A DNA stretch of 64,000 bases from positions 375,058-439,057 of the forward strand of contig NZ_VNJJ01000004.1 in NCBI RefSeq assembly GCF_007786475.1, in the 5' to 3' direction. The notes below the pieces were generated by a model. That model worked only from the letters and a program-made list of their open reading frames with translations, was not told where the DNA came from and made no database searches. Source of the stretch: Cohnella terricola (GTDB taxonomy: Bacteria > Bacillota > Bacilli > Paenibacillales > Paenibacillaceae). This document shows, one piece after another, positions 34,464-43,690 of the stretch (position 1 is its first letter; the number at the start of each line of letters is the position of its first letter). Both the position numbers and the translations under genes were made by a program.

Positions 34464-37229
34464 TTACTTAGAAGCGCCCGCGACGCCCAGCGTGTAGATC
34501 TCGCACTTGCCAAGCCGAGCGGCGAGCGGTTGCTCGCGATCGGACGGCGTGGCGTCTTCGCCTTGGCGTTCGAGCACGTCGCTCTTGTAGAGACGGCCGT
34601 AGTCGTCCGTCGGGAATACGCGCAGCTCGCCTGATTCCGGCTGCATGTTGTACCAGCGGAGCATCAGATCGCCCGAGTCTTCGCCGATCTTCATCGACGA
34701 GAACGCGATGCCTTCGCCTTCCCAGTAGAGCGGAGCGTGTACCGCGGCGATCGCGCCTTCGCGAATCTCCGTTTGAACCGCCGTCCACGGTACTTGGAAC
34801 TGGTAAGCAAGCGCGAACGCGCCCGATGCCGCTCCGTCACCTTGATGGGGAATGATCATCAGTTCCACGGTATGCTCGCCCAGGCATTGCGCTTCCGGCG
34901 TCGGGAACACACCCCAGTCGCCGAGCTCGGACACCGAACGCAGCAACGTGACGGCAATCGTGTTGCGGCCGTCGCGCAGCACTTCGTATTCGTTAAGACC
35001 CTTGTTCGCGATCGTCAGCCCCCGAGCGTCTTCGCTGACGTCGGCGAAAGCTTGCTGATGCTGCGCATTGCTCGGGTTCTCCCATTCGGCGGAAGGCTCG
35101 TTGTCGCGCACGGCGACTTCGAGAACGGCGTCTGCGCGATGAACCGCCGTCGCCAGATCCGTCGGGAACAGCGCGCGAACGCGATGATCCTTAGCTTGGT
35201 TGTCGAATGCGGCGCGAACGCCGACGCCCTTGCCGCCGCGCTCCAGGCTGACGACGGTACGGATCGTCAGCGGAACGGTGTGCTCCACACGCTGCGCCTT
35301 CCGGTGCGGATAATAAACCGCTTCTTGCTTCTCGATCTCGAACAGTTCGTCCGCCGAAGCCGGCACGGCCCAATAGTGGACGATCTCGATCGCGACCCGA
35401 TACGCCGTATCCTCGAGCACCGAGATTTCCGCTTCCAAGCCTTTGGTCGTCAGCGGCTCTTCCCCGTCCGGCTGCTTATACATATATTCGTTGCCGATAT
35501 CGCCCGTATCCTCGTACACGAGCAGGTCGCGGTAGACGCTTCCGTCCGCTTTATTCGTCACCGTCAGCGAACCGTCGTCCGCGATATCGACTCGCAGATG
35601 CTCGTTCTCGAGCACGCGGTCTCCGGCGATAAGCGAGGCGCCCTGCTCTTGCAAGCGGGCTATCGTCCCTTCCGCATCGGAGATCGAGGCATACGCCTTT
35701 AACCCAAGTGCCGGCACGCGGGTCGCTTCGAACGTCAGCTTCACCCTGCGTGCCCAGTAAGGCTGGCGGAACTTGTCATTCGGCAGATCGTAGCCGAATT
35801 GCAGCCCCAGATCCTCCATCGTATGCGGAATAAAGTCGCCTTCCGCGTCCACGAGCGCGCGCCCGGAGACATCCAACTCGCGCATCCGGCTAATCATCTC
35901 GTTCATGGCGACGCCTTCGCGGAAGTAAATCCGCGCCAAATCCAATTCGACCTCGACCGTCCCGTCCCGTTCCCAACCGGTCGTGTTGAACACGACGAAC
36001 GGCACGGTGCCCGCCCCGAACCGGGAGAAATCCGATGTATCGACCGCGTCCGCAAGCGCCCGCGCACTCGCGTCCACGATCGTCTCGGCGACATGCCTAC
36101 TCTTGTCGAAGCGGGTCACCATCTCCCGGTGCACTTCGTCGACGCTGCACCCGCAGATGCTGTCGTGAGGGTGGTTCTGCATCAGCGTTTTCCAGGCATA
36201 CGTGAACAGATGGTGCGGATAATCCGTGCCTGTCGTCACCGCGGCATACGCTGCCAGCGGTTCGGCCACCTTCTCCAATAACGTCTGCCCGCGTTGGTTC
36301 ATCTGCTTGAGATATACCCGTGCAGACGCCGTGTTCACGAGCGTGGACCAGCCGTCCGTGTGCTGACTGCGAAGCTCGCCCTTCACGACGGACAGGTCGG
36401 TATCGAGAGAATCCTCCACCGACTTCAAATAGTTCGCGAAGTTGGAATGAACGAAGTCCGTATCCGGATACAGCTTCCGGGCCTCACGTATCGCCTCCGG
36501 CAAGTCCGTCTGGATCGGCTGATGGTCGCAGCCGTTCATGAACAGCAGTTGTCCGGTCGAAGCATATTTGCCCGCATCGGACAGCTTGCGTTCCCAGTAT
36601 GCTCTCGCTTCATCCGGATCGGTCGGCACTTCGTTGCCGTTGCTATACCAGTTAGCGAACAGAATGCCAAGCACGCGCGACCCGTCCGGTCCTTCCCAGA
36701 TCAGCTCGGAGAAGGACGATTCGTAAGCGGAATCGGTCACCGTATTGTTAAAGCCCGTAGGTTTGACGCCCCGGCCGAAGATCGCATTGCTGATGCCCGC
36801 CTGCTGCATAATCTGCGGAGCTTGCCCGATATTGCCGAACGTGTCCGGGAAATACCCGACTTGAGAAATCGTCCCGTAATGCTCCGCGTCCTTATGACCG
36901 ATCTGCAAGTTGCGCAAATTGGCTTCGCCGCTCGTCAGGAACGCATCCTGAAGAATATACCAAGGCCCGATATGAATACGGCCTTCGCGAATAAGCTTCT
37001 CCAGACGCTCCCGGCGATCCGGACGCACCTGCAAGTAATCCTCCAAAATAATCGTCTGACCGTCGAGGAAAAAGCTGCGGTACTCCGGTTCGCGCTCCAG
37101 CGTGTCCATCAGCGTATCCATCAGCTCGATCAGCCGGACGTGATGCTTCTCGTAAGGCAAGTACCATTCGCGATCCCAATGCGTATGGGAGATAATGTGC
37201 GCCGTTCTTCTATTCGTCTTGTCTGCCAC
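34464..37229 (-). CDS. Alpha-mannosidase, glycoside hydrolase family 38
   Basis: A 921-residue zinc enzyme that removes alpha-linked mannose. The N-terminal motif HTHWDREW (residues 15-22) and GYFPDTFGN (nucleophile Asp and zinc site, near residue 145) define GH38, and ICGCSVDEVHREM continues the family pattern. The C-terminal half is beta-rich. No signal peptide: it works on imported oligosaccharides. The GTG start follows AAGGAG. It is the last gene of the mannose-glycan operon, 19 bp after the GH-A gene. Confidence 0.93.
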   Translation of the reverse strand: MADKTNRRTAHIISHTHWDREWYLPYEKHHVRLIELMDTLMDTLEREPEYRSFFLDGQTIILEDYLQVRPDRRERLEKLIREGRIHIGPWYILQDAFLTSGEANLRNLQIGHKDAEHYGTISQVGYFPDTFGNIGQAPQIMQQAGISNAIFGRGVKPTGFNNTVTDSAYESSFSELIWEGPDGSRVLGILFANWYSNGNEVPTDPDEARAYWERKLSDAGKYASTGQLLFMNGCDHQPIQTDLPEAIREARKLYPDTDFVHSNFANYLKSVEDSLDTDLSVVKGELRSQHTDGWSTLVNTASARVYLKQMNQRGQTLLEKVAEPLAAYAAVTTGTDYPHHLFTYAWKTLMQNHPHDSICGCSVDEVHREMVTRFDKSRHVAETIVDASARALADAVDTSDFSRFGAGTVPFVVFNTTGWERDGTVEVELDLARIYFREGVAMNEMISRMRELDVSGRALVDAEGDFIPHTMEDLGLQFGYDLPNDKFRQPYWARRVKLTFEATRVPALGLKAYASISDAEGTIARLQEQGASLIAGDRVLENEHLRVDIADDGSLTVTNKADGSVYRDLLVYEDTGDIGNEYMYKQPDGEEPLTTKGLEAEISVLEDTAYRVAIEIVHYWAVPASADELFEIEKQEAVYYPHRKAQRVEHTVPLTIRTVVSLERGGKGVGVRAAFDNQAKDHRVRALFPTDLATAVHRADAVLEVAVRDNEPSAEWENPSNAQHQQAFADVSEDARGLTIANKGLNEYEVLRDGRNTIAVTLLRSVSELGDWGVFPTPEAQCLGEHTVELMIIPHQGDGAASGAFALAYQFQVPWTAVQTEIREGAIAAVHAPLYWEGEGIAFSSMKIGEDSGDLMLRWYNMQPESGELRVFPTDDYGRLYKSDVLERQGEDATPSDREQPLAARLGKCEIYTLGVAGASK

Positions 37230-37248
37230 GCGGCAACTCTCCTTCCGT

Positions 37249-40200
37249 TTAACCTTGCGCGGTCGTCCGCACGTCCACTTCGTTCGGCCGGTAGACGGAC
37301 GTTACCCGCCCTTCCCGATCCGTCGCGAACAAGACCGCCCGTTCGCGTTCAAGCTTAAACGCATAACCCGCGCCCGAGACGGGGTCCCGTACTTCGACAT
37401 CGATATCGTAGGCATACTCCGATACGAATACGTATAGCGCTCCATCTCGGAATTCAAGCTTCCGGCCGTAGACGCCTGGCAAGTCGCCTTTCAGCCACTC
37501 CATCGACGGGCGGTAACCCGCCGCAGCCAAAGCATGCGAATATAGCTTCGCAATCGGCTCGTTCCGATCGTTCAATTCCACTGGCAGAGGGCACCAGATC
37601 AGACGCCCATTGCCATATGCCGCTTCCGCGATCGAATCAATACCGACCGCAGAACCGATCTCGTCCACAAAAACCTCTTTGAACACCTCGGCAATTCGCC
37701 GGTTCCCATAGGAGACCGGGTACAGCCGCTCTCCGATCGCAAGCATCTCCTCGCGAACGACGTTGCTCAGCTTCCGCGCTCCGAACGTATCCGCGAGCCG
37801 TTCCTTTCTCCGCCAATAGGCATCGATGCCCATCGGACCAGTGAACAGAAGAGTCGCCCCCGTCCGCGAGACGTGGTCGAGCAGCTTGGCGAACGCTTCG
37901 TCGTCGACGTTATGAGCCGACGGAACGATAATCAGCTTCGCCGGAACAGCCTCGAGCGCATCTAGATGATATTCCGACACGCCTCTGAAAGGCACATTTA
38001 GCTCGTAGCCGAGCACCCGGGTCAGCCGAGTCGTCGCGTCGAAGGCAAGCTTGCGATTCGAGAAATCGTTGGAATACGGGAACACGACGGCGACGTCCTC
38101 CAGCTCCCGATCCCGGAACAAATCCCGAATCTCGCCCATAAAGCTGCCGAAGCGATAAGAAACGTCCGCTTCCGGCTTCTCCGTCCCGTCGGCCCGCACG
38201 GCGCCGATGTGCGATTCGTTGGCGTTGTCCATATAGAAGTTCGTGTTCCAAATCCAGTGGACCGCCCCCGCTCCGCCGGTTGCGAACGCATACGCGTACT
38301 TGCGCTCCAGCATCGCGCGAAGCTCCTCCTCGGACCGCTTGGCGAAGCCTTCCGGAGTCTCCACGTACATGATGCCCGTCTCTTGGACGACGTTCGGTTT
38401 ATTCGCCGTCTTGGCAAAGATACCGTCCCACAGCAGATGGTCGTTCAGCCACCAGGAATGGACCGTCGTATAGTCCGCCGCTTCCTCGTAGAAGAACGGG
38501 GAAGGCCGCTGCGCTCCGAGCGCTTCGTCCTGGCCGACCGTGACGAGTTGGTTCGGACACTCTTCCTTGATGGCGTCGTACAGCTCTTTCGCCCAACGAT
38601 TATGCATCTCCATCGAAAATAACACGTAATCCAGCCAGCGCGTTCCCTTTTTCCCCTGATGCATGTCTTGAACGTCGAAATTGATGTCCTCCGGTTCGGG
38701 GATCGTCGCCGCAGCAAAGCTAGGAAGCTCTCCCGGCGTCATGTTCCACAATTCGCGAAGCTTCTCCACCGTGCCGTGCCGCTTCTCAAGCCATTCCGCG
38801 TAGGCCGCTTTCTCGAATCTGTCCCGGCTCGATCGCGGGCCGTTCGAGAAAATACGCGGCGGATCAAACATCGACGGCTCGTTGATCAAATCCCAATCGA
38901 TGTTGGACGTCTCTCGATGGCGAGAGACGATCGAGCGCACGAACCGCTTCTGAGCTTCCACGCTGCGCGGATCCAGATAAGGGTTCTCCCCTTCCCAAGT
39001 TTCCGGCGTAAACGAGAAAAAGGTAAAGGTCACCTGCAAGCCGTGTTTCTTCGCTGTCAGGATAAACGCATCGATGGAACGAAAAACCTCCTCCGAGGCG
39101 TGCCCATCTATCTGCATCACGTTGCGATATGCCGTCCAAATACCCGTGCGGATCCAGTTGATCCCTGCTTTGCTCATCTGCTCCATATCTTTGTCCCATA
39201 CGGATACATTGGGCAAGAACAGGAACTTGCGTGCGACGTCCGATGTCATGTACGTCATACCCACGACCGGCAGCGGACGACCGTCTTGCTCGAAATAGTC
39301 CCGGCCGACGCCAATCGGACTTCCCGACTTTAGCAGTTCGGCATCCGCACCCCAAAACCCTTGACGCAGCTCGCGCGTCTCTCCGTCCGCGGATTCAGCC
39401 AAGCAGATCACCGAATAATATCCGCTCTCTATCTCGAACGGCAGCGGAATTCGTTCGATCCGCAATCCGCTCCCTACCTCAAAAGACAACCGTTGCTCGA
39501 ACGCCGTCGTCCCGTCTTTCTCACGGATAACCCGCAAATCAAACGTCCATTCCGTCTTGTCCGCGCGATTCCGTCCGCCGCGTCCTAGCTTCTGCGCCTG
39601 CAGTGTCAGCATCGGCCGCTCGTGCAGTTCATACAAAGCGTAGCTTGGCTTCAGCCACAGTTCGGTCGCTCCGGCCGCGCAGAACGCCATCCATTCCTGC
39701 AAAGCTTCGTAACCGCCAGCCGGCGCGAAATTCGGCCCCAGAGGCTGATTCACGAACAGCCATCGGCTCCCGGAGAAATCGCCTTTCTCGTTTTCCCACA
39801 GCACCGCGGGAGCCGCGATCTCCCGTCCTTCGGCGGAAACGCCTTTCAGCAACGGATAAATCCGCGTGTCCATCGGACCGGCTGAGCCCATCTGATGCGG
39901 CAAATCGCTAGACTTCGTCACGTGCGGAACCAAATTCCACGTATCCGCCACGTTGAACAGCTGCTCCCGGCCCTTCATTAACGGAATATTGCCCGCCGCT
40001 TCCAGCTTCGCGACAGGCTCTGACTTGACCGGCAGCATCTCGTGAATGCGAAGCTGCCTATGATAGGCGGTCTGTTCGGCTTCGACAAGCCACTTGCCGC
40101 CGTCCCTACTAACCGGACGCCTGAACGGCGCACCTCCGGCGCTGACCAAACCGCCTCCACGCTTCAGGAAAGCCAGAATGTCGTCCCAAGCCTCAACAGG

Positions 40201-40365
40201 AAAATAAGGGGCATGCAGCGTGACGAAGCAGCCCCCGGCAGCTTCCCGCAGAAGAGCCGGAAGGCTCTCTGCGTTCGCTACCGTCCCGATCGCCGCGAGC
40301 CGCTCCGCCTCAAGGGAAGACGCGCCCGGAAACGTCGGGTCGTAGAAAATGATCGGCTTAGCCAT
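37249..40365 (-). CDS. Clan GH-A glycoside hydrolase, candidate beta-mannosidase
   Basis: A 1038-residue cytosolic enzyme. An N-terminal Rossmann-like region (residues ~1-110, with GGGLVSAGGAPFRRP) and beta-rich parts precede a TIM barrel at about 390-740. The acid/base is probably in DWDLINEPSMF (Asn-Glu-Pro) and the nucleophile in VVQETGIMY. Then comes a second amidotransferase-like domain (PAKLIIVPSAHNVDDEAF). This resembles GH42- and GH164-type enzymes. Between GH38 and GH125 in one operon, the missing activity for N-glycan or mannan breakdown is beta-mannosidase, so I propose that as hypothesis; beta-galactosidase cannot be excluded. Starts 8 bp inside the GH125 gene. Confidence 0.7.
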   Translation of the reverse strand: MAKPIIFYDPTFPGASSLEAERLAAIGTVANAESLPALLREAAGGCFVTLHAPYFPVEAWDDILAFLKRGGGLVSAGGAPFRRPVSRDGGKWLVEAEQTAYHRQLRIHEMLPVKSEPVAKLEAAGNIPLMKGREQLFNVADTWNLVPHVTKSSDLPHQMGSAGPMDTRIYPLLKGVSAEGREIAAPAVLWENEKGDFSGSRWLFVNQPLGPNFAPAGGYEALQEWMAFCAAGATELWLKPSYALYELHERPMLTLQAQKLGRGGRNRADKTEWTFDLRVIREKDGTTAFEQRLSFEVGSGLRIERIPLPFEIESGYYSVICLAESADGETRELRQGFWGADAELLKSGSPIGVGRDYFEQDGRPLPVVGMTYMTSDVARKFLFLPNVSVWDKDMEQMSKAGINWIRTGIWTAYRNVMQIDGHASEEVFRSIDAFILTAKKHGLQVTFTFFSFTPETWEGENPYLDPRSVEAQKRFVRSIVSRHRETSNIDWDLINEPSMFDPPRIFSNGPRSSRDRFEKAAYAEWLEKRHGTVEKLRELWNMTPGELPSFAAATIPEPEDINFDVQDMHQGKKGTRWLDYVLFSMEMHNRWAKELYDAIKEECPNQLVTVGQDEALGAQRPSPFFYEEAADYTTVHSWWLNDHLLWDGIFAKTANKPNVVQETGIMYVETPEGFAKRSEEELRAMLERKYAYAFATGGAGAVHWIWNTNFYMDNANESHIGAVRADGTEKPEADVSYRFGSFMGEIRDLFRDRELEDVAVVFPYSNDFSNRKLAFDATTRLTRVLGYELNVPFRGVSEYHLDALEAVPAKLIIVPSAHNVDDEAFAKLLDHVSRTGATLLFTGPMGIDAYWRRKERLADTFGARKLSNVVREEMLAIGERLYPVSYGNRRIAEVFKEVFVDEIGSAVGIDSIAEAAYGNGRLIWCPLPVELNDRNEPIAKLYSHALAAAGYRPSMEWLKGDLPGVYGRKLEFRDGALYVFVSEYAYDIDVEVRDPVSGAGYAFKLERERAVLFATDREGRVTSVYRPNEVDVRTTAQG

Positions 40366-41683
40366 CCAGCAGCCCTGCCTTCATCGCCTTATAGACCAAC
40401 TGCGAGAACAGGCTGTTCGACCAGGCGAACCATTTGCGCGTAAACGTATTCGGATCGTCCGCGTGGAAGCCTTCGTGCATGTAACCCGTGTCCGCATCCG
40501 TCGCTTCCAGCATGGCGATCATCTCGAGCTTTTCTTCGTCGGACTTCGCCGTAAGCCCTTGCATCGACAGCGCCATGTGCCAGACGTAATCCGGCGGCGT
40601 GTGCGGGCTTCCGATTCCTCGGGCGGCTTTGCCTTCGAAATAGAACGGATTCTGCTTGCTGAGCGCGAAGCGGCGCGTATTTTGATAGATCGGATCGTCT
40701 TCCGTCACATAACCCAAATAAGGAATCGAGATGAGTCCCGGCGTTCCGGCGTCGTCCATCAAGCAATAATTGCCGTATCCGTCCGTCTCGTAAGCGTAGA
40801 TCGGACCGAATTCGGGATCGCGGTAAATGCCGTACAAGCGGATGCCGTGGTCGACTTCCTGCTCGAGCTTGGCCATCTCCTTCTCGAACGCCAGATCGCG
40901 GAACACGAACTCGGCGATCTCCCGCATCTGACGCAGCGTCACGACGAGGAACATGTTGTCCGGGATATTGTAATGGAAGTCGCAGGCGTCGTCGCTCGGA
41001 CGGAATCCAGACCAGACCATGCCTGTGTAGTTGACGGGCATGCCCAGTCCGCTATTCATCAGCGAATCGGTCGGAATGCCGTTGTCCCGCTCGAAGCGGT
41101 AAGGCGATTGCTCGAAGTGGCGCTGCTCCCTTTTCCACAGATCGACGGCCGTTCTCATCGCTTGCTTAAAGCCGGAATCGAAGATGTCCGACAAGCCGGT
41201 CTCTTTCCAGTAAGCGTAAGCGAGCCGCATCGAGAAGCAGATCGAATCGAGCTCGAACTTGCGCTCCCATACCCAAGGAGACATCTCGGTAATATCGTCC
41301 GTGTTCCAGTGCCAATCGTTCGCCATCTCGTTAAACGCGTTGGCGTAAGGGTCGATCTGGATATACTTCATATGAAGCTTGATCAGTCCGCCAATAATCC
41401 GCTGCAGATCGGCATCGTCCTTGGCGAACGGAACGTAATGAATGACTTGTTCGACGGAATCCCGCAGCCACATTGCCGGGATGTCGCCGGTAATAACGAA
41501 TGTCGTTCCGTCGTCTTGCAGCTTGGTCGTCGTCTCGAGCGTGTTCGGAAAACAGTTCTTGAACAGCTTCAGCAGCTTCGGGCGATGAGCCAGCTTGATT
41601 TCCGCCTCGGCCAGCGCCTCCTGGATGGATCGCGGAAGCGGAAGCTCAGGCATAGCGATTTTGGGTAATCTGAATTGTTCCAT
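40358..41683 (-). CDS. Exo-alpha-1,6-mannosidase, glycoside hydrolase family 125
   Basis: A 441-residue (alpha/alpha)6-barrel enzyme. The conserved ITGDIPAMWLRDSVEQVIHYVPFA, DPYANAFNE and FKNCFPNTLETTTKL segments are typical of GH125, metal-independent alpha-1,6-mannosidases that trim N-glycan or yeast-mannan backbones. The late KWFAWSNSLFSQLV is also conserved. Cytosolic. It overlaps the next gene by 8 bp, and GGAGTG precedes the ATG. With GH38 it covers the main alpha-mannosidic linkages. Confidence 0.92.
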   Translation of the reverse strand: MEQFRLPKIAMPELPLPRSIQEALAEAEIKLAHRPKLLKLFKNCFPNTLETTTKLQDDGTTFVITGDIPAMWLRDSVEQVIHYVPFAKDDADLQRIIGGLIKLHMKYIQIDPYANAFNEMANDWHWNTDDITEMSPWVWERKFELDSICFSMRLAYAYWKETGLSDIFDSGFKQAMRTAVDLWKREQRHFEQSPYRFERDNGIPTDSLMNSGLGMPVNYTGMVWSGFRPSDDACDFHYNIPDNMFLVVTLRQMREIAEFVFRDLAFEKEMAKLEQEVDHGIRLYGIYRDPEFGPIYAYETDGYGNYCLMDDAGTPGLISIPYLGYVTEDDPIYQNTRRFALSKQNPFYFEGKAARGIGSPHTPPDYVWHMALSMQGLTAKSDEEKLEMIAMLEATDADTGYMHEGFHADDPNTFTRKWFAWSNSLFSQLVYKAMKAGLLDG

Positions 41684-41732
41684 AGTCGTATCACTCCATA
41701 TGATTAATCCTATTGTGTCGCGCGGTTTTCGA

Positions 41733-42650
41733 TTATTCTTTTACAGCGCCGACCGTCAACCCTTGAATGAAATAACGCTGGAAGAACGGGTAAGCCAGCA
41801 CGATCGGCCCGGTCGCCAGCACGACCATCGCCATCCGCGACGTATCCTGCGGCATGGATTGCAGCACGCCTACTCCCAAGGACGGATTGTTCGTGTTTTG
41901 CAGGATGAACTGCATGCTGTTCTCGATGCGCATCAGCATCGCTTGCAGCGGAACGATGCTCGGGTCCTCGATATAGAGCAAGGCGTTAAACCAGTCGTTC
42001 CAATAGCCCAGCGTGCTGAACAATGCGATCGTCGCCAGACCCGGCAGCGCGAGCGGGACGATCAGACGGAAGAAAATGCCGAACTCTCCCGCGCCGTCGA
42101 TCTTGCCCGACTCGATAATCGCGTCCGGAATCATCGTGGAGAAGAACGTCCGCATGATCATAATGTAGAAGGCGTTGACGGTAAGCGGAAGAACGAGCGC
42201 CCAGACCGAGTTCTGCAAGTGCAGCAGCTTGGTGGTCACGATGTACGTCGGAACGAGCCCGCCGTTGAACAGCATCGTGAAAAAAGCGAAAAACGAGAAA
42301 AACGTGCGGTATTTGAAGCCTTTACGCGAGATCGCGTACGCAAACAGCGAGATGAAGACCAAGCTTAGAGCCGTACCCACGACCGTTACGAATATCGTAA
42401 CGCCGTAAGAACGCAGCAATTGGTCCCCGGCTTTGAAAATATAATCGTATGCGTCTACGCTCCATTTTTTCGGAAACAGGGAATAACCGTCCCTCTTCAA
42501 CGTTTTCTCGTCGGTGAACGAGAGGATCGTCACGAAGAGGAAGGGAAAGACGCATGCCAGCGAGAACAGACCCGCGATTAAGTTGAATACGACGTTCCAT
42601 ACCGGCGATAAGCGGTGGAAGTCTCGGGATTTCGTCGCCACAGAGGCCAT
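41733..42650 (-). CDS. Carbohydrate ABC permease, LplC/YtcP type
   Basis: A 305-residue membrane protein with about six helices and the coupling motif FGIFFRLIVPLALPGLAT. The C-terminus VGAVKE is the standard end of this family (Bacillus LplC/YtcP group). It forms an importer with the LplB-type permease. No ATPase is encoded locally; such systems normally share an MsmX-type ATPase encoded elsewhere. Likely substrate: mannose oligosaccharides. Confidence 0.92.
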   Translation of the reverse strand: MASVATKSRDFHRLSPVWNVVFNLIAGLFSLACVFPFLFVTILSFTDEKTLKRDGYSLFPKKWSVDAYDYIFKAGDQLLRSYGVTIFVTVVGTALSLVFISLFAYAISRKGFKYRTFFSFFAFFTMLFNGGLVPTYIVTTKLLHLQNSVWALVLPLTVNAFYIMIMRTFFSTMIPDAIIESGKIDGAGEFGIFFRLIVPLALPGLATIALFSTLGYWNDWFNALLYIEDPSIVPLQAMLMRIENSMQFILQNTNNPSLGVGVLQSMPQDTSRMAMVVLATGPIVLAYPFFQRYFIQGLTVGAVKE

Positions 42651-42683
42651 GTTGGATTTCTCCTTTCTCGATCGGTCGGTAAA

Positions 42684-43619
42684 TTAGAAGAGGGCGTTGT
42701 CCTTGTTGAACCTGCGGACGACGTAGTTGGAAGTGATGACGAGAACGAAACCGACGAACGATTGGTACAGCCCCGCCGCCGTGCTCATGCCGATCTCTCC
42801 GGTCGTCTTCAGCCCGCGATAGACGTAAGTATCAATAACGTTCGTCACTGAATACAGCGTGCCCGAATCCCGGGTTACTTGGTAAAACAGACCGAAGTCG
42901 GCATAGAAAATGCGGCCGATCGCGAGCAGCGTCAAGATCGTCATCAGCGGAGCCAGCATCGGCAGCGTAATGTTGCGGATCTGCTGCCATTTGTTCGCGC
43001 CGTCGATCATGGCCGCTTCGTACAGCGACTTGTCGATGCCCAGAATAGCCGCAAGGTAGATGACGCTGTTGTAGCCGAGCGATTTCCACAAAAAGACGAT
43101 GACGATAATAAGCGGCCAAAATTTCGGTTCGGAATACCATTGCACGGGATCCGCCCCGAATGCGACGGCGATTTTGTTCACCATGCCGCGATCGAAGCTG
43201 AGGAAGCTATATACGAAATAACTGACGATGACCCAGGAAAGGAAATACGGCATGAACATTCCCGTTTGGAACCATTTCGCCAGTCTTTTGTTTGCGATTT
43301 CGGACAGAACGATCGCCATCGCCACGGCAAGCACAAGGCCGATAAAGATGAACACGGAGTTATATAGAATCGTGTTGCGCGTGATGATATATGCGTCGTC
43401 GGTTTTGAACAGAAACTTGAAGTTATCTAAGCCGACCCACTTGCTGTTGATGATGCTGGACAAGAAGTTACCGTTAAATCGGTATTCCTTAAAAGAGATA
43501 ATCGTGCCAAGCATGGGCAAATACGAAAAACAAATAAACCAGAGGCTGGCGGGAAGAACCATCAGCAACAAGGCTTTGTTGCGGTTAAGGTCCTTGACGT
43601 AGCGCCTTATGGCATTCAT
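42684..43619 (-). CDS. Carbohydrate ABC permease, LplB/YteP type
   Basis: A 311-residue permease of the LplB/YteP group (MLPASLWFICFSYLPMLG near the N-terminus, then EAAMIDGANKWQQIRNITLPMLAPL as coupling region, given here in part). About six helices. ATG 43619 has GGGGGG 7 bp upstream, so an earlier in-frame start is not used. It follows the binding-protein gene after a terminator hairpin and precedes the LplC-type permease. Confidence 0.92.
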   Translation of the reverse strand: MNAIRRYVKDLNRNKALLLMVLPASLWFICFSYLPMLGTIISFKEYRFNGNFLSSIINSKWVGLDNFKFLFKTDDAYIITRNTILYNSVFIFIGLVLAVAMAIVLSEIANKRLAKWFQTGMFMPYFLSWVIVSYFVYSFLSFDRGMVNKIAVAFGADPVQWYSEPKFWPLIIVIVFLWKSLGYNSVIYLAAILGIDKSLYEAAMIDGANKWQQIRNITLPMLAPLMTILTLLAIGRIFYADFGLFYQVTRDSGTLYSVTNVIDTYVYRGLKTTGEIGMSTAAGLYQSFVGFVLVITSNYVVRRFNKDNALF

Positions 43620-43646
43620 GAACAATCCCCCCTGCATTGTGAGATT

Positions 43647-43677
43647 AAAAAAACGGGCGAATGCCGAACATTCGCCC
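43647..43677 (-). terminator. Intercistronic terminator after the sugar-binding-protein gene
   Basis: GGGCGAATG and CATTCGCCC arms (43655-43663, 43669-43677) followed on the minus strand by seven T. It probably reduces permease expression relative to the binding protein. Confidence 0.85.
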
Positions 43678-43690
43678 CTTTGATCACCCA

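Noticed and set aside
33662..34497. Repetitive open frames over arrays C and E
   Set aside because: Several overlapping frames on both strands with 17-residue repeats; explained by the DNA repeat.
40349..41668. 439-residue plus-strand ORF opposite GH125
   Set aside because: An antisense shadow of a well-supported GH125 gene; composition is Arg/His-rich as expected for a shadow.
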